Made by a program: the position numbers and the translations under genes | In this document: one piece after another, positions 25,040-33,148 of the stretch | Position numbering within the stretch: the stretch's first letter is position 1 | Layout of the letters: the number at the start of each line of letters is the position of its first letter | Source of the DNA: Nonomuraea gerenzanensis | Lineage (GTDB): Bacteria; Actinomycetota; Actinomycetes; Streptosporangiales; Streptosporangiaceae | Direction of reading: 5' to 3' | DNA length: 64,000 bases | Assembly (NCBI RefSeq): GCF_020215645.1 | Contig: NZ_CP084058.1 | Coordinates: forward strand, 4,774,001 to 4,838,000 | Notes under the pieces: generated by a model | What the model saw: the letters and a program-made list of their open reading frames with translations, nothing else | Database searches by the model: none | Told to the model about the DNA's origin: nothing

Positions 25040-25822
25040 TCAGGGCAGCCAGCTCACCCGGCCGCGCAGGAAGGCGTACCCGACGAAGGCGACGGCGTCG
25101 ATGAGCGTGTGCGCCATGATCAGCGGCATGGTCCGCCCCCACCGCTGATACGCCCGCCCGAACACCACCCCCATCACCACGTTCCCCACGAACCCCCCGA
25201 AACCCTGATACAGGTGATACGACCCTCGCAGCAGCGACGACACCACCACCGCCTTCCACGGCGTCCACCCGGCCTGCCCCAGCCGGTGCAGCAGATAACC
25301 GGCGACGATGACCTCCTCCAGCACCCCGTTCTGCGCGGCGGCCAGCAGCAGCACCGGCACCTGCCACCACTCCTCGGGCAGCGCCCCCGGCACGACGGTC
25401 AGGTTCACGCCGGCCGCCCACACCGCGAGGTAGAACACCAGCCCGGAGCCGCCGATCGCGGCCGCGAGCAGCGCGCCGCGCACCAGATCGCCACCGGGCC
25501 GGCGGAAGTCCGCGCCGATCGTCCGCAACGACTCTCCCGAGCGCACCATCAGGTACGCCACCAGTCCCACCGGCGCCACCGCGATCGCGATCTGCACGAG
25601 CTGCAACGCCAGGTCCAGCCAGGGCCGCCCGGGCGCCATCGACCCGACGAGCACCGCCTGCTGGCCCTTCAGTTCGCGCGGCGCCGTCAGCGACCCGATC
25701 AGCCGCACGAACGCGACCAGGGCGCTGGCACCGAGCGAGACCGACATCACGACGAAGATCTCGGCCCTGATGAGGCGCGGGCCGAGCACGGGAGCCGGTT
25801 CGAGGGGGGACTGTGTGTGCAT
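25040..25822 (-). CDS. CPBP-family (Abi/CAAX) intramembrane metalloprotease
   Basis: This 260-aa protein has about 7-8 hydrophobic segments and the family's conserved sites: LEEVIVAGYL (Glu-Glu of motif 1, with the usual EExxxR arginine replaced by Ala), RGSYHLYQGFGGFVGN (motif 2, His) and MAHTLIDA (motif 3, His). Family members act as type II CAAX-like proteases or in bacteriocin self-immunity; the substrate here is unknown. It stands alone between minisatellite DNA and the STAS gene. Confidence 0.88.
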   Translation of the reverse strand: MHTQSPLEPAPVLGPRLIRAEIFVVMSVSLGASALVAFVRLIGSLTAPRELKGQQAVLVGSMAPGRPWLDLALQLVQIAIAVAPVGLVAYLMVRSGESLRTIGADFRRPGGDLVRGALLAAAIGGSGLVFYLAVWAAGVNLTVVPGALPEEWWQVPVLLLAAAQNGVLEEVIVAGYLLHRLGQAGWTPWKAVVVSSLLRGSYHLYQGFGGFVGNVVMGVVFGRAYQRWGRTMPLIMAHTLIDAVAFVGYAFLRGRVSWLP

Positions 25823-25898
25823 GTGCGCAGATTATCCGCAACATGATCGGACCCCGATAAAGGACGACTTTTCCCAAGATCCGATGTATCGTCCCCGC

Positions 25899-26264
25899 TC
25901 ACACCGGCGGCTGGCTGGCGTGCAGCGCCGCGAGGATCGCCTGCTCCACGCTGTGGTGCACGGTCAGAACAGGCCGGGCCCCGGTGTCGTCCAGCAGGCG
26001 GGTGGGCGACTCCTGCAGCGCGGCCAGATGCAGGTCCCCGCCGTGCCGACGGGTCGAGGCGCGCACGTTGAGCAGCACCCGCAGCCCGGAGTGCCCCACG
26101 AACGGCACCTCGCTCAGGTCCAGCACCACCTGGTCGCCCGGCCGGCGCCGCGCCCGGCTGATGAAGGCGTCCAGCCGGTCGGCGTTGGCGGCCTCCAGAT
26201 CCCCGGCCACCGAGATCACGGTGACGCCGGGCATGTGCTGGCAGGCGAACGTGGGCGGACTCAT
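25899..26264 (-). CDS. STAS-domain anti-anti-sigma factor
   Basis: This 121-aa protein is a single STAS domain: VTVISVAGDLEAANADRL, QVVLDLSEVPFVGHSGLRVLL with the phospho-acceptor Ser59 in VGHSG, and a C-terminal VHHSVEQAILAAL helix. I start at ATG 26264; the longer frame is Arg/Pro rich and lacks a ribosome site. It is a likely substrate for RsbW-like kinases such as those at 3.1 and 10.8 kb and for the SpoIIE-type phosphatase. Confidence 0.87.
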   Translation of the reverse strand: MSPPTFACQHMPGVTVISVAGDLEAANADRLDAFISRARRRPGDQVVLDLSEVPFVGHSGLRVLLNVRASTRRHGGDLHLAALQESPTRLLDDTGARPVLTVHHSVEQAILAALHASQPPV

Positions 26265-26327
26265 CGCGGCTCCCCGGCAGCGAGCGGACCTTCCGGCGGG
26301 CTGTGGCCGGGTGAGGATGGCCACGGC

Positions 26328-26522
26328 TCAGTCCTGCGCACGGGTCAGGAACGTCATGACGGCCAGCGCAAGCCCCACGAAACCGGCGAAGCCGGCCGCC
26401 CCGGCCAGGACGGCCAGCGGGACAGGCGTGCCGCCCAGCCAGGCCAGGCCGCCGCCGGCGAAGGCGACGAAGAGACCGGCGGTGACGATCACGGCCACCC
26501 AGAGTCCCCGGTAGTTGTTCAT
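26328..26522 (-). CDS. small two-helix membrane protein, unknown
   Basis: This 64-aa protein (MNNYRGLWVAV...) has two hydrophobic segments (WVAVIVTAGLFVAFAGGGLAWL and LAVLAGAAGFAGFVGLALAVMTFL) joined by a short loop. The ATG at 26522 has GAGGAA 6 nt upstream. It lies 63 bp upstream of the STAS gene on the same strand, so they may be co-transcribed. No family recognised. Confidence 0.65.
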   Translation of the reverse strand: MNNYRGLWVAVIVTAGLFVAFAGGGLAWLGGTPVPLAVLAGAAGFAGFVGLALAVMTFLTRAQD

Positions 26523-26740
26523 GGCGTTCCTCACGGCGTTGTGAAGGGTCGAAGTCGTCGGGCGTACCGGCTGTCTCGCTGCTGCGGTGGTGCCGGCGGG
26601 CCCGTGAACGCGGTGTCGCGGTCCGCCTCCATGCCTAGCGTCTGTCGGTTGTGCCGGTCGGCAGAGCTGCCGAACCGGTCCGATCCGGAACGAAGGCGTG
26701 CCGCCGATGGCTTGTCCGCCGCGCCGGAGGCGCTTTCCCC

Positions 26741-26830
26741 GCGCTCCTGCGCCCCGCGCTCCTGCGCCCCGCGCTCCTGCGCCCCGCGCTCCTGCGCCCC
26801 GCGCTCCTGCGCCCCGCGCTCCTGCGCCCC
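26741..26830. repeat. 15-bp minisatellite, 6 perfect units
   Basis: GCGCTCCTGCGCCCC is repeated six times without a mismatch, followed by degenerate copies to about 26850. A minus-strand frame (26531-26905) reads GAQER pentapeptide repeats through it. I do not call this a gene because all frames are open across the repeat and no ribosome site precedes it. Confidence 0.92.
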
Positions 26831-27274
26831 GGGGCCCTGCGCCTGCGCCCCGGCGTCAGTGGACGTGACCCAGTGCGCCGGTGGCGTGCGCCCCGGAGAC
26901 TGCATGGCGGCTCTACGGCAGCTCCGCGGTGGCTACGCGGATCTTCGGAGGCGCTCCGGGAGTTGTCCGGGGGTTCCAGGAAGCCCTGAACGCTCGTGAG
27001 GCTGGTTGCCGCACCGCCATCACGTCTCACAGCGACCCGGAACGTACCGCAGCATCGATCCGATTCGTTCCGCACCGACCGTTCCAGAACGATCCGGAAC
27101 GACCCGGAACAGCAAGGACTCCACCCGATGCCCGCTTGGGGACACCAAGGCACTGACCGTGTCGTACTGGCTCGTTCCGGATGAGCGACTTGAACGGATG
27201 TGGTCTCGGAGGCAAGGCCGAGTGCGAGAGACTTTTGCTTTCCGATTACTCCAAGGCGCAACCTGTGATTGGCG
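26831..27274. other. gene-free stretch with clustered GTTCC/GGAAC motifs
   Basis: No supported gene lies here. Between about 27036 and 27182 the motif GGAAC or its complement GTTCC occurs about seven times, including the near-palindrome CGTTC-CA-GAACG. The segment just before the next gene is relatively AT-rich (GAGACTTTTGCTTTCCGATTACTCC) and probably contains its promoter. Confidence 0.45.
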
Positions 27275-28810
27275 GTGACCGCCACGATGACTGGCCGTGC
27301 GGTCGACGCTCCCATGGAGCGGCTCTACGAAGAGATGCGGCGGCTGCGCCGCATCGCGGGCGATGTGTCGTACGGCTACATCGCCCGGAAGAACGTGCTC
27401 GGCCTGAGCAAGACCACCGTGGCGGCCATCTTCACCGGTCAGGGCCGGAAGAAACCGCCGCGCTGGGAGAGCTTCGCCTGCGTCTTCGACGTGCTGCGCA
27501 CCGAGCTGACCGGCACCGGGGTCGCGACGGACACGCTGGGGAGCAAACAGCAGCTGTACCAGCTCTACCTCCAGGCGGTCGACGCCACGCCTCCCACGGC
27601 AGCCGCGCCGGGAGCGACGTCGCTCGCGCAGCATGCGTCGCTGCTCGTACAGGACGCGCCGCTTGGGCAGGAGGCTTCGCTCGTGCAGGAGGCTTCGCTT
27701 GAGCGGGAGGTCGCATCGGACCTTCCGGCTGGCTCTGCGATCACGATCCCACCGCCCTCCCGTTCAGCCGACCCGTTGGCCTCGCTCACTCTCGCGCCCG
27801 TCATGGCGTTGCAGACGCTTGCACCCGCATGCGAGCCGGAGGGCAGCGCATGGCCCGTGCCCGAGCCGGTTGTCGAGCTGGAGGACAGCCCGTGGCTCGT
27901 GCCCGGGGCGGTCGTCGGGCCGGAGGACAGCGCATGGCCCGCATGCGAGCCGGTCGTCAGGCCCGAGGGCAGCCCGTGGCCCGCGTGCGAGGACCTCCCC
28001 GGCACGCCCGCGCCGGACGGCGGGACGGTCGCGTCCGACCTCGCGCCACCGCAGCCCCAGGAACAGCCCTGTCCCGGAACGTCCGGCCCGCACCAGCAAC
28101 AGGACGCCCAGCCCGTGGAGAAGGAGGCGACCTTCGCCGTCCTGAGCGCCTCGCCTCGCGGGCAGGCGACCGCGGACCGGATGCGCAGCTGGTTCGGCCC
28201 CTGCGGCCCGGCGCTTCTCGGTGATGCCGAGAACGACAACGCGCTGGCGGCCTTCAAGCTCGGCGTCCTGCTCATCAACAACGACGCCCCCCAAGAGGGC
28301 TGCATGTTCCTGCGCCGTGCCGCCGGCCTGAACGCCAGGCTCGCACTCACCCTGCCCGACCTCGCGGTCCGCGACCGGCTGTGCGGGGCGATCGTCGCCG
28401 ACATCTGCCGCCAGATCGCCGCCGCCTACCGGGCCAGCGGGCTGCTGGTCATGGCCGACAGGTGGAAGCGCTACATCTCCACCATCGACACCACGTTCCC
28501 GCTCGCCATCCTCCTCTACCGCCGCACCCAGCCCGTCGGGCGCCACGCCCGCAACCTCAGCCACGATCTGGTCCGGCTGGAGGACAGCGAGGTGAGCCGG
28601 ATCGGCACGGTCTACTGGCCCGTCAACGCGATCGGTGCCCTGCCGGTGGCGTCCTCGGCGGGCTCGGGCTCCGCCTCGCCGTACATCTCGGGTGATTCCG
28701 CTCAGGACGGGAGGTGGAAGCCGTCCTGGGGGCACACCTTCAACGAACAGAAGAACGGGCTGTGGAAGGGGATCATCACTCGCGGCATCAAGGCCGCGCG
28801 CCGGTCCTAG
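27275..28810 (+). CDS. HTH-domain protein with long disordered repeat linker
   Basis: About 511 aa. Residues about 15-80 form an XRE-like HTH (MRRLRRIAGDVSYGYIARK, then LSKTTVAAIFTGQGRKKPPRWE). Next comes a roughly 190-residue Pro/Ala/Glu-rich linker holding four 14-residue repeats (EPEGSAWPVPEPVV type) and EASL repeats. The C-terminal about 225 residues are folded and may be TPR-like (AAFKLGVLLINNDAPQEGCMFLRRAAGLNARLAL). The start is uncertain (GTG 27275, ATG 27287 or TTG 27269). It is probably a DNA-binding regulator whose C-terminal domain senses a partner (inference). Confidence 0.72.
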   Translation: MTATMTGRAVDAPMERLYEEMRRLRRIAGDVSYGYIARKNVLGLSKTTVAAIFTGQGRKKPPRWESFACVFDVLRTELTGTGVATDTLGSKQQLYQLYLQAVDATPPTAAAPGATSLAQHASLLVQDAPLGQEASLVQEASLEREVASDLPAGSAITIPPPSRSADPLASLTLAPVMALQTLAPACEPEGSAWPVPEPVVELEDSPWLVPGAVVGPEDSAWPACEPVVRPEGSPWPACEDLPGTPAPDGGTVASDLAPPQPQEQPCPGTSGPHQQQDAQPVEKEATFAVLSASPRGQATADRMRSWFGPCGPALLGDAENDNALAAFKLGVLLINNDAPQEGCMFLRRAAGLNARLALTLPDLAVRDRLCGAIVADICRQIAAAYRASGLLVMADRWKRYISTIDTTFPLAILLYRRTQPVGRHARNLSHDLVRLEDSEVSRIGTVYWPVNAIGALPVASSAGSGSASPYISGDSAQDGRWKPSWGHTFNEQKNGLWKGIITRGIKAARRS

Positions 28811-29118
28811 AGGCCCGCCTCGCCATCAGCACCGGCACGGCGCCCAGGCCCGCCCGCAGGGCCGGCGGCACCGGTTCGCGGTGGCGGTGGCACCGGTTCG
28901 TGGCGCGCCGTCGGCCAGTGCACGCCGATCGCGTCGGCGGCCGGTACACCCAGGTCGTGCTGGTGAATTGCGCGCGTGGAAGGCGCCGCTGGGCTGCGCC
29001 CGGCAGGCGATGTGGCCCCGTACAGCGGCGGTGGGCCGCCCGGAGGACAGCGGCGGCCCGCCGATGCGAGCACGAATCAAACCTTGGGACCAGCCCCGGG
29101 CTCTGCTAAGGAAGAGGG
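28811..29118. other. 308-bp gap, no gene recognised
   Basis: Open frames exist on both strands but none has a ribosome site with a convincing protein. AAGGAAGAGG just before 29119 serves the DUF6285 gene. Confidence 0.4.
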
Positions 29119-29463
29119 GTGACCGCTCCGCACGACGTCCCCACCGCGGCCGAACTCCTGGTCGCCGTCCGCGACTTCCTCGAAACAGACGTCCTCCCCG
29201 CCGTGAACGGCAGGGTCCGCTACCACACCCGCGTGGCCATCAACGTGCTGGGCATGGTCGAACGGGAGATCCACCTGGGCCCCGCCCAGGCAGAGCAGCA
29301 CGCCGCGAGCCTGGCAGCACTCGGGATGGCGGACGACGCAGAGCTGGCCGCCGCCGTCCGCGAGGGCCGGCTGGCCGACGACGACGTGCTGGTGGCGGTG
29401 CTGGAGCAAGCGGTACGGGCGAAGCTGGAGGTGGCCAACCCCGGCTATCTCGACCAGGGCTGA
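29119..29463 (+). CDS. DUF6285 domain protein
   Basis: This 114-aa all-alpha protein (PTAAELLVAVRDFLETDVLP, GRVRYHTRVAINVLGMVEREIHLGP) matches DUF6285. In many actinobacteria it is encoded next to ACAD10-type phosphotransferase and acyl-CoA dehydrogenase genes. Here it is 4.3 kb from that pair, so the usual cluster seems to have been split. The GTG start has AAGGA upstream. Molecular function is unknown. Confidence 0.8.
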   Translation: MTAPHDVPTAAELLVAVRDFLETDVLPAVNGRVRYHTRVAINVLGMVEREIHLGPAQAEQHAASLAALGMADDAELAAAVREGRLADDDVLVAVLEQAVRAKLEVANPGYLDQG

Positions 29464-29478
29464 CCCCGGGGAACGACC

Positions 29479-29514
29479 ACGCGGCCCGCCCCGAGGAAAG
29501 GGAACGGGCCGCGT
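29479..29514. terminator. bidirectional hairpin terminator
   Basis: ACGCGGCCCG (29479-29488) pairs perfectly with CGGGCCGCGT (29505-29514) across a 16-nt loop, between the convergent ends of the DUF6285 and symporter genes. Confidence 0.7.
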
Positions 29515-29526
29515 AGCAGGAGGGGG

Positions 29527-31134
29527 TCAGTGGGAGCCGGTGAGGTCCAGGTCCTTGACCTTCGGGTCGCCCTCGTCGGCGAAGTAGTCGTCCCGCGCGG
29601 TGGCGTCCTCGCCGTCGGCCACCTTCACGGCCCTGAAGATAAGCGTGCCCAGGACGGCCACGATCAGGTTCACGGCCAGCGCCAGGAACCCGGCGTAGAT
29701 CGTCATCTTGGTGTCGAAGCCGAAGTTGGACAGCGCGAACGCCGACCCGCCGAAGTGCTGCTTGCCGGTGGCCGGGTTCGGGATGAGGTAGAGCATCCAC
29801 ATGCCCGCCGCCAGGCCGGCCGCCCAGCCGGCGATCAGGCCGCCCTTGTGGAACCAGCGCGTGTAGAGGCCCAGCCCCACCGACGGCAGCGTCTGCAGGA
29901 TGATGACGCCGCCGATGAGCTGCAGGTCGATCGAGAACTGCGGGTCGAGCAGCAGGATGCACAGCACCGCGCCCACCTTGACGACCAGCGACACCAGCTT
30001 GGAGACGGTGGCCTCCTGGGAGTCGGTGGCGTTCTTGTTGATGTACTCGCGGTAGATGTTGCGGGTGAACAGGTTCGCCGCCGCGATCGACATGATCGCC
30101 GCCGGGACGAGCGCGCCGATGCCGACGGCCGCGTACGCCACGCCGGTGAACCAGTCGGGGAACATCTGGTCGAACAGCACCGGCACGATCGTGTTCGTGT
30201 CGGTCTTGCCGTTGGCCGTGACCGGCTTGGTCCCCGCCGCGATGGCCATGAAGCCGAGCAGCGCGATCAGGCCCAGCACGAGGCTGTAGGCGGGCAGCGC
30301 CGACATGTTCCGCTTGATGACGTTGCGGTTCTTGGAGGCGAGCACGCCGGTGAGGCTGTGCGGGTACAGGAACAGGGCCAGCGCCGAGCCGAACGCCAGC
30401 GTCACGTACTGGAGCTGGTTGTTGGCGTTGAGAATGTATCCGTCGCCGGGCGCCGGGGTGGCGTCGAACTTGGCCTTGGCCGCGTCGAAGATGGAGTCCC
30501 ACCCGCCCAGCTGGGACGGGATGTAGATCACCGCGGCCAGGATCACGATGTAGATCAGCGCGTCCTTGACGAACGCGATCAGCGCGGGCGCGCGCAGGCC
30601 GGACTGGTAGGTGTAGGCGGCCAGGATCGCGAACGCGATGATGATCGGCAGGTGCCCGGTGATGCCCATCGCCTTGAGCACGGCCTCGATGCCGACGAGC
30701 TGCAGCGCGATGTACGGCATCGTCGCGACGAGCCCGGTGATCGCGATGACCAGCGCCAGCGTCGGCGACCCGAAGCGGGCCCTGACGAAGTCGGCGGGCG
30801 TGACGAACCCGTGCACGTGCGAGACCGACCACATCCGGGCCAGCACCAGGAACACCAAGGGGTACACCACGACGGTGTACGGCAGCGCGTAGAACCCGAT
30901 GGCCCCCGAGCTGAACACCAGCGCCGGCACAGCCACGAAGGTGTAGGCGGTGTAGAGGTCGCCGCCGATCAGGAACCAGGTGATCCAGGAGCCGAAGCTG
31001 CGCCCGCCCAGGCCCCACTCGTTCAGGCTGGCCAGGTCGTCGGGCCGCCGCCAGCGCGAGGCGACGAAGCCCATGCCGCTGACGATCAGGAACAGCACGA
31101 TGAAGACGACCAGCTCGGTCGTGTGCCCGCTCAC
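29527..31134 (-). CDS. sodium:solute symporter (SSS, MctP-like monocarboxylate permease)
   Basis: This 535-aa protein has about 13 transmembrane segments and the SSS core: NEWGLGGRSFGSWITWFLIGGDLYTAYTF, FVTPADFVRARFGSPTL, and NLFTRNIYREYINKNAT in the conserved cytoplasmic region. It resembles permeases for pyruvate, lactate or acetate. The GTG overlaps the stop of the DUF3311 gene (GTGA); the DUF3311-SSS pair is a known arrangement in which the small protein is thought to assist the permease. Confidence 0.9.
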   Translation of the reverse strand: MSGHTTELVVFIVLFLIVSGMGFVASRWRRPDDLASLNEWGLGGRSFGSWITWFLIGGDLYTAYTFVAVPALVFSSGAIGFYALPYTVVVYPLVFLVLARMWSVSHVHGFVTPADFVRARFGSPTLALVIAITGLVATMPYIALQLVGIEAVLKAMGITGHLPIIIAFAILAAYTYQSGLRAPALIAFVKDALIYIVILAAVIYIPSQLGGWDSIFDAAKAKFDATPAPGDGYILNANNQLQYVTLAFGSALALFLYPHSLTGVLASKNRNVIKRNMSALPAYSLVLGLIALLGFMAIAAGTKPVTANGKTDTNTIVPVLFDQMFPDWFTGVAYAAVGIGALVPAAIMSIAAANLFTRNIYREYINKNATDSQEATVSKLVSLVVKVGAVLCILLLDPQFSIDLQLIGGVIILQTLPSVGLGLYTRWFHKGGLIAGWAAGLAAGMWMLYLIPNPATGKQHFGGSAFALSNFGFDTKMTIYAGFLALAVNLIVAVLGTLIFRAVKVADGEDATARDDYFADEGDPKVKDLDLTGSH

Positions 31135-31340
31135 TTGGTCATCCTGTAGACGATGGTCGTGGACACGACGCCCACCACGATGAACGCCATCTGCAGCCAG
31201 TAGAAGAGCGGGAAGCCCAGCAGGCGCGGCTCGTCGGCGTTGAACAGGAACGTCAGCAGGGGCAGCACGATCGGCAGGACCAGCAGCCAGTTCCAGGGGC
31301 TGCGGTCGGTGCGTGGCTGCCCGGGTTCCCCGGTAGTCAT
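31131..31340 (-). CDS. DUF3311 small membrane partner of the symporter
   Basis: This 69-aa protein has two hydrophobic helices (WNWLLVLPIVLPLLTFLF and GFPLFYWLQMAFIVVGVVSTTIVY) with the DUF3311 motif LLGFPLFYWLQM between them. The ATG at 31340 follows GGAGG. It is first in a two-gene operon with the sodium:solute symporter and overlaps it by 4 bp. Confidence 0.87.
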   Translation of the reverse strand: MTTGEPGQPRTDRSPWNWLLVLPIVLPLLTFLFNADEPRLLGFPLFYWLQMAFIVVGVVSTTIVYRMTK

Positions 31341-31637
31341 CGTCCCTCCGATGAACGGATCAGGACCCGGCTGTTGACCGGGTCCTGACGTGTATGTCAA
31401 TGGAGGGAGGTTAGCTTTTCGGAGATATTAAACCCAATGTCCGCAGTGTTACGGTTTGGCCTAAATGTCGAGATGAAATCTCGCCATGTGAGATGGCGGA
31501 CCGGGGCGGACCAGCAGAAACCCTAGCGACGGGCACCCGGTGAACGGGATCACCGATCGGCGAGCGGTCGATTGGCCGCGCCGAATGGTCGGCTGGGCGA
31601 TGGTGTGCCGGAGCTGCCGGCTCGCGGGGCCGTGACG
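31341..31637. promoter_or_regulatory. AT-rich upstream region of the symporter operon, with palindrome
   Basis: About 31400-31480 is unusually AT-rich for this genome and is the likely promoter of the DUF3311-symporter operon. It contains CGAGAT-GAA-ATCTCG (31469-31483), a perfect 6-bp-arm palindrome, followed directly by CCAT-GTGAG-ATGG. These may be operators; no regulator gene is adjacent. Confidence 0.4.
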
Positions 31638-31770
31638 GCGTGAGGGGGTGGCTTGCGGGGGTGGTGTGAGGCGATGGCTGGCGTGGAGTGGCGTGAGGGA
31701 ATGGCTCGCGGGGTGCGTGAGGGGATGGCTCGCGGGGAGGCGGCGTGAGGGGATGGCTTGCGCCGGGGCG
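31638..31770. repeat. imperfect minisatellite (about 25-bp unit, 5 copies)
   Basis: Variants of GCGTGAGGGGATGGCTCGCG recur five times with unequal spacers. No gene is called from 31341 to 31849; the open frames here are repeat-driven. Confidence 0.7.
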
Positions 31771-31849
31771 GAAGGCAGCCGGCGGGCAGTGCGAGCAGGG
31801 CTCACGCCGGGGCCGGCGGTGGTGCGCGGGCCGGCGCGTGCCGTGATGG

Positions 31850-32509
31850 TCAGGTGACCGCGGGTGGTGTCCCGGCGGCCGGATCGCGTGGCCTGGCCAG
31901 ATCCTCGGAGATGTCCCGGGCGCCGTACCCGTCGGGCGCCGGCACCTCCACGATCGGCTCCGGCCGGTCGTCGAACTCCAGCCGCAACGCCCGCGCCATC
32001 GTGGCGTGCATCTCGTACAGACACGTCACATACGTCAGCTCCAGGATCTGCTCATCCGGCAGCTCCCGCTTGAGCACGGCGAACACCTCGTCGTGCACCC
32101 GCCCCCCGTCCAGCACCAGCGCGTCGGTGTAGGCCAGCACCGCCCGCTCCAGCTCGTCGAACAGATCACTGACCGCCCAGTGCGCGACCGCCGAAACCTT
32201 CTCCTCCGTCACGCCGAGCGCCCGCAACTGCTTGCAGTGCTGGGAGTAGACGAACTGGCTCTGCCGCGCCCACCCCGCCCGCACCTGGCCCAGCTCGCGC
32301 AGCACCGGGTCCAGCGCGGTGCCCCGGTAGAGCTCGAAGCCCTTGACGCAGTGCCGGAAGATCTTCGGGTGGAGTGCGAACACCTCCCACCAGTCGCCCG
32401 GCGAGCCGGTGGCCGTGCCGGTGCCGTCGGGCAGGATCAGGCGGTCGTGGAAGAACTGGACGACCGGGTCGGTCATCTCCTCGCGCGGCACCCGGCGCAG
32501 GCGCGGCAT
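31850..32509 (-). CDS. carboxymuconolactone decarboxylase (AhpD-like) family protein
   Basis: This 219-aa all-helical protein shows the CMD pattern: LDPVLRELGQVRAGWARQSQFVYSQHCKQLRALGV followed by YTDALVLDGGRVHDEVFAVLKRELPDEQILELTYVTCLYEM. The position of the AhpD CxxC pair reads SQHC, so the disulfide-reductase activity of AhpD is unlikely. The ATG overlaps the VOC gene's stop (TGATG). A GTG one codon upstream is also possible. It likely works with the VOC protein in catabolism of a ring-derived metabolite (inference). Confidence 0.82.
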   Translation of the reverse strand: MPRLRRVPREEMTDPVVQFFHDRLILPDGTGTATGSPGDWWEVFALHPKIFRHCVKGFELYRGTALDPVLRELGQVRAGWARQSQFVYSQHCKQLRALGVTEEKVSAVAHWAVSDLFDELERAVLAYTDALVLDGGRVHDEVFAVLKRELPDEQILELTYVTCLYEMHATMARALRLEFDDRPEPIVEVPAPDGYGARDISEDLARPRDPAAGTPPAVT

Positions 32510-33057
32510 CACACGGTCCGGTCCGCCGCGGTGCGGGGCTCGTGCCGTACGTCGCCGGGTTGCCCCACCGGACGCGTCCAGGCGGCGAACTCCACCAGGA
32601 TCCCGTCGGGGTCCTTGAAGTAGATGGACCTGACGAACACGCCGTCGTGCGGCTCGGGCGCCACGCCGAACTCGCTGTCGTCGTGGTTGAGCAGCACGCC
32701 CACGTCGATGCCCTTGGCGATCAGCCGGTCGCGGTACTCCTCGATCTTCTCCGGCGGTACGTCGAAGGCGAGGTGGTTCATCGAGCCGACGGCCGACAGC
32801 AGCTCGCCGCGGTCGGGCAGGTTCTTCGGCGCGGACACCCCCGGCACGCCGTCGGGCGCGTCGGGGAACCAGAAGAAGGCCAGCGCGTTGCCGCCACCGC
32901 AGTCGAAGAAGAAGTGCTGCCCCCAGCCCATCGGCAGCTCGATGGTCTTGATCAGCGGCATGCCCAGGACGCCGGAGTAGAAGTCGACGGTCTGCTTCAT
33001 GTCCGAGCAGACGAGCGCGACGTGGTTGACTCCGCGAAGCTCGAATTCGCTGTTCAT
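32509..33057 (-). CDS. VOC-family (glyoxalase/extradiol dioxygenase-like) protein
   Basis: This 182-aa protein has two beta-alpha-beta modules. Metal ligands typical of the superfamily appear as His in RGVNHVALVCSDM, His in GSMNHLAFDV and Glu in PDGILVEFAAW; FYSGVLGMPL is also characteristic. It is coupled to the CMD-family gene and divergent from an SDR gene across a 91-bp promoter region that contains ACATG-ACATGA-CATGT (about 33109-33124). Substrate unknown. Confidence 0.87.
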   Translation of the reverse strand: MNSEFELRGVNHVALVCSDMKQTVDFYSGVLGMPLIKTIELPMGWGQHFFFDCGGGNALAFFWFPDAPDGVPGVSAPKNLPDRGELLSAVGSMNHLAFDVPPEKIEEYRDRLIAKGIDVGVLLNHDDSEFGVAPEPHDGVFVRSIYFKDPDGILVEFAAWTRPVGQPGDVRHEPRTAADRTV

Positions 33058-33148
33058 GGTAACTCCCTACTTATCACAGGGCATTCCCGAAGAACATGCG
33101 CGAGAAAACATGACATGACATGTCGGCTTTTGCGGACACGATGGGCGC

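Noticed and set aside
26531..26905. Repeat protein with (GAQER)n on the minus strand
   Set aside because: All frames are open across the 15-bp repeat, there is no ribosome site, and the flanks lack protein character.
28811..29118. Possible short gene or gene remnant on the minus strand
   Set aside because: Short protein-like strings occur in more than one frame but no start, ribosome site or recognisable family could be found.
31461..32024. 187-aa minus-strand ORF rich in Pro, Ser and His
   Set aside because: It overlaps the CMD-family gene and is driven by the minisatellite; composition is not protein-like.
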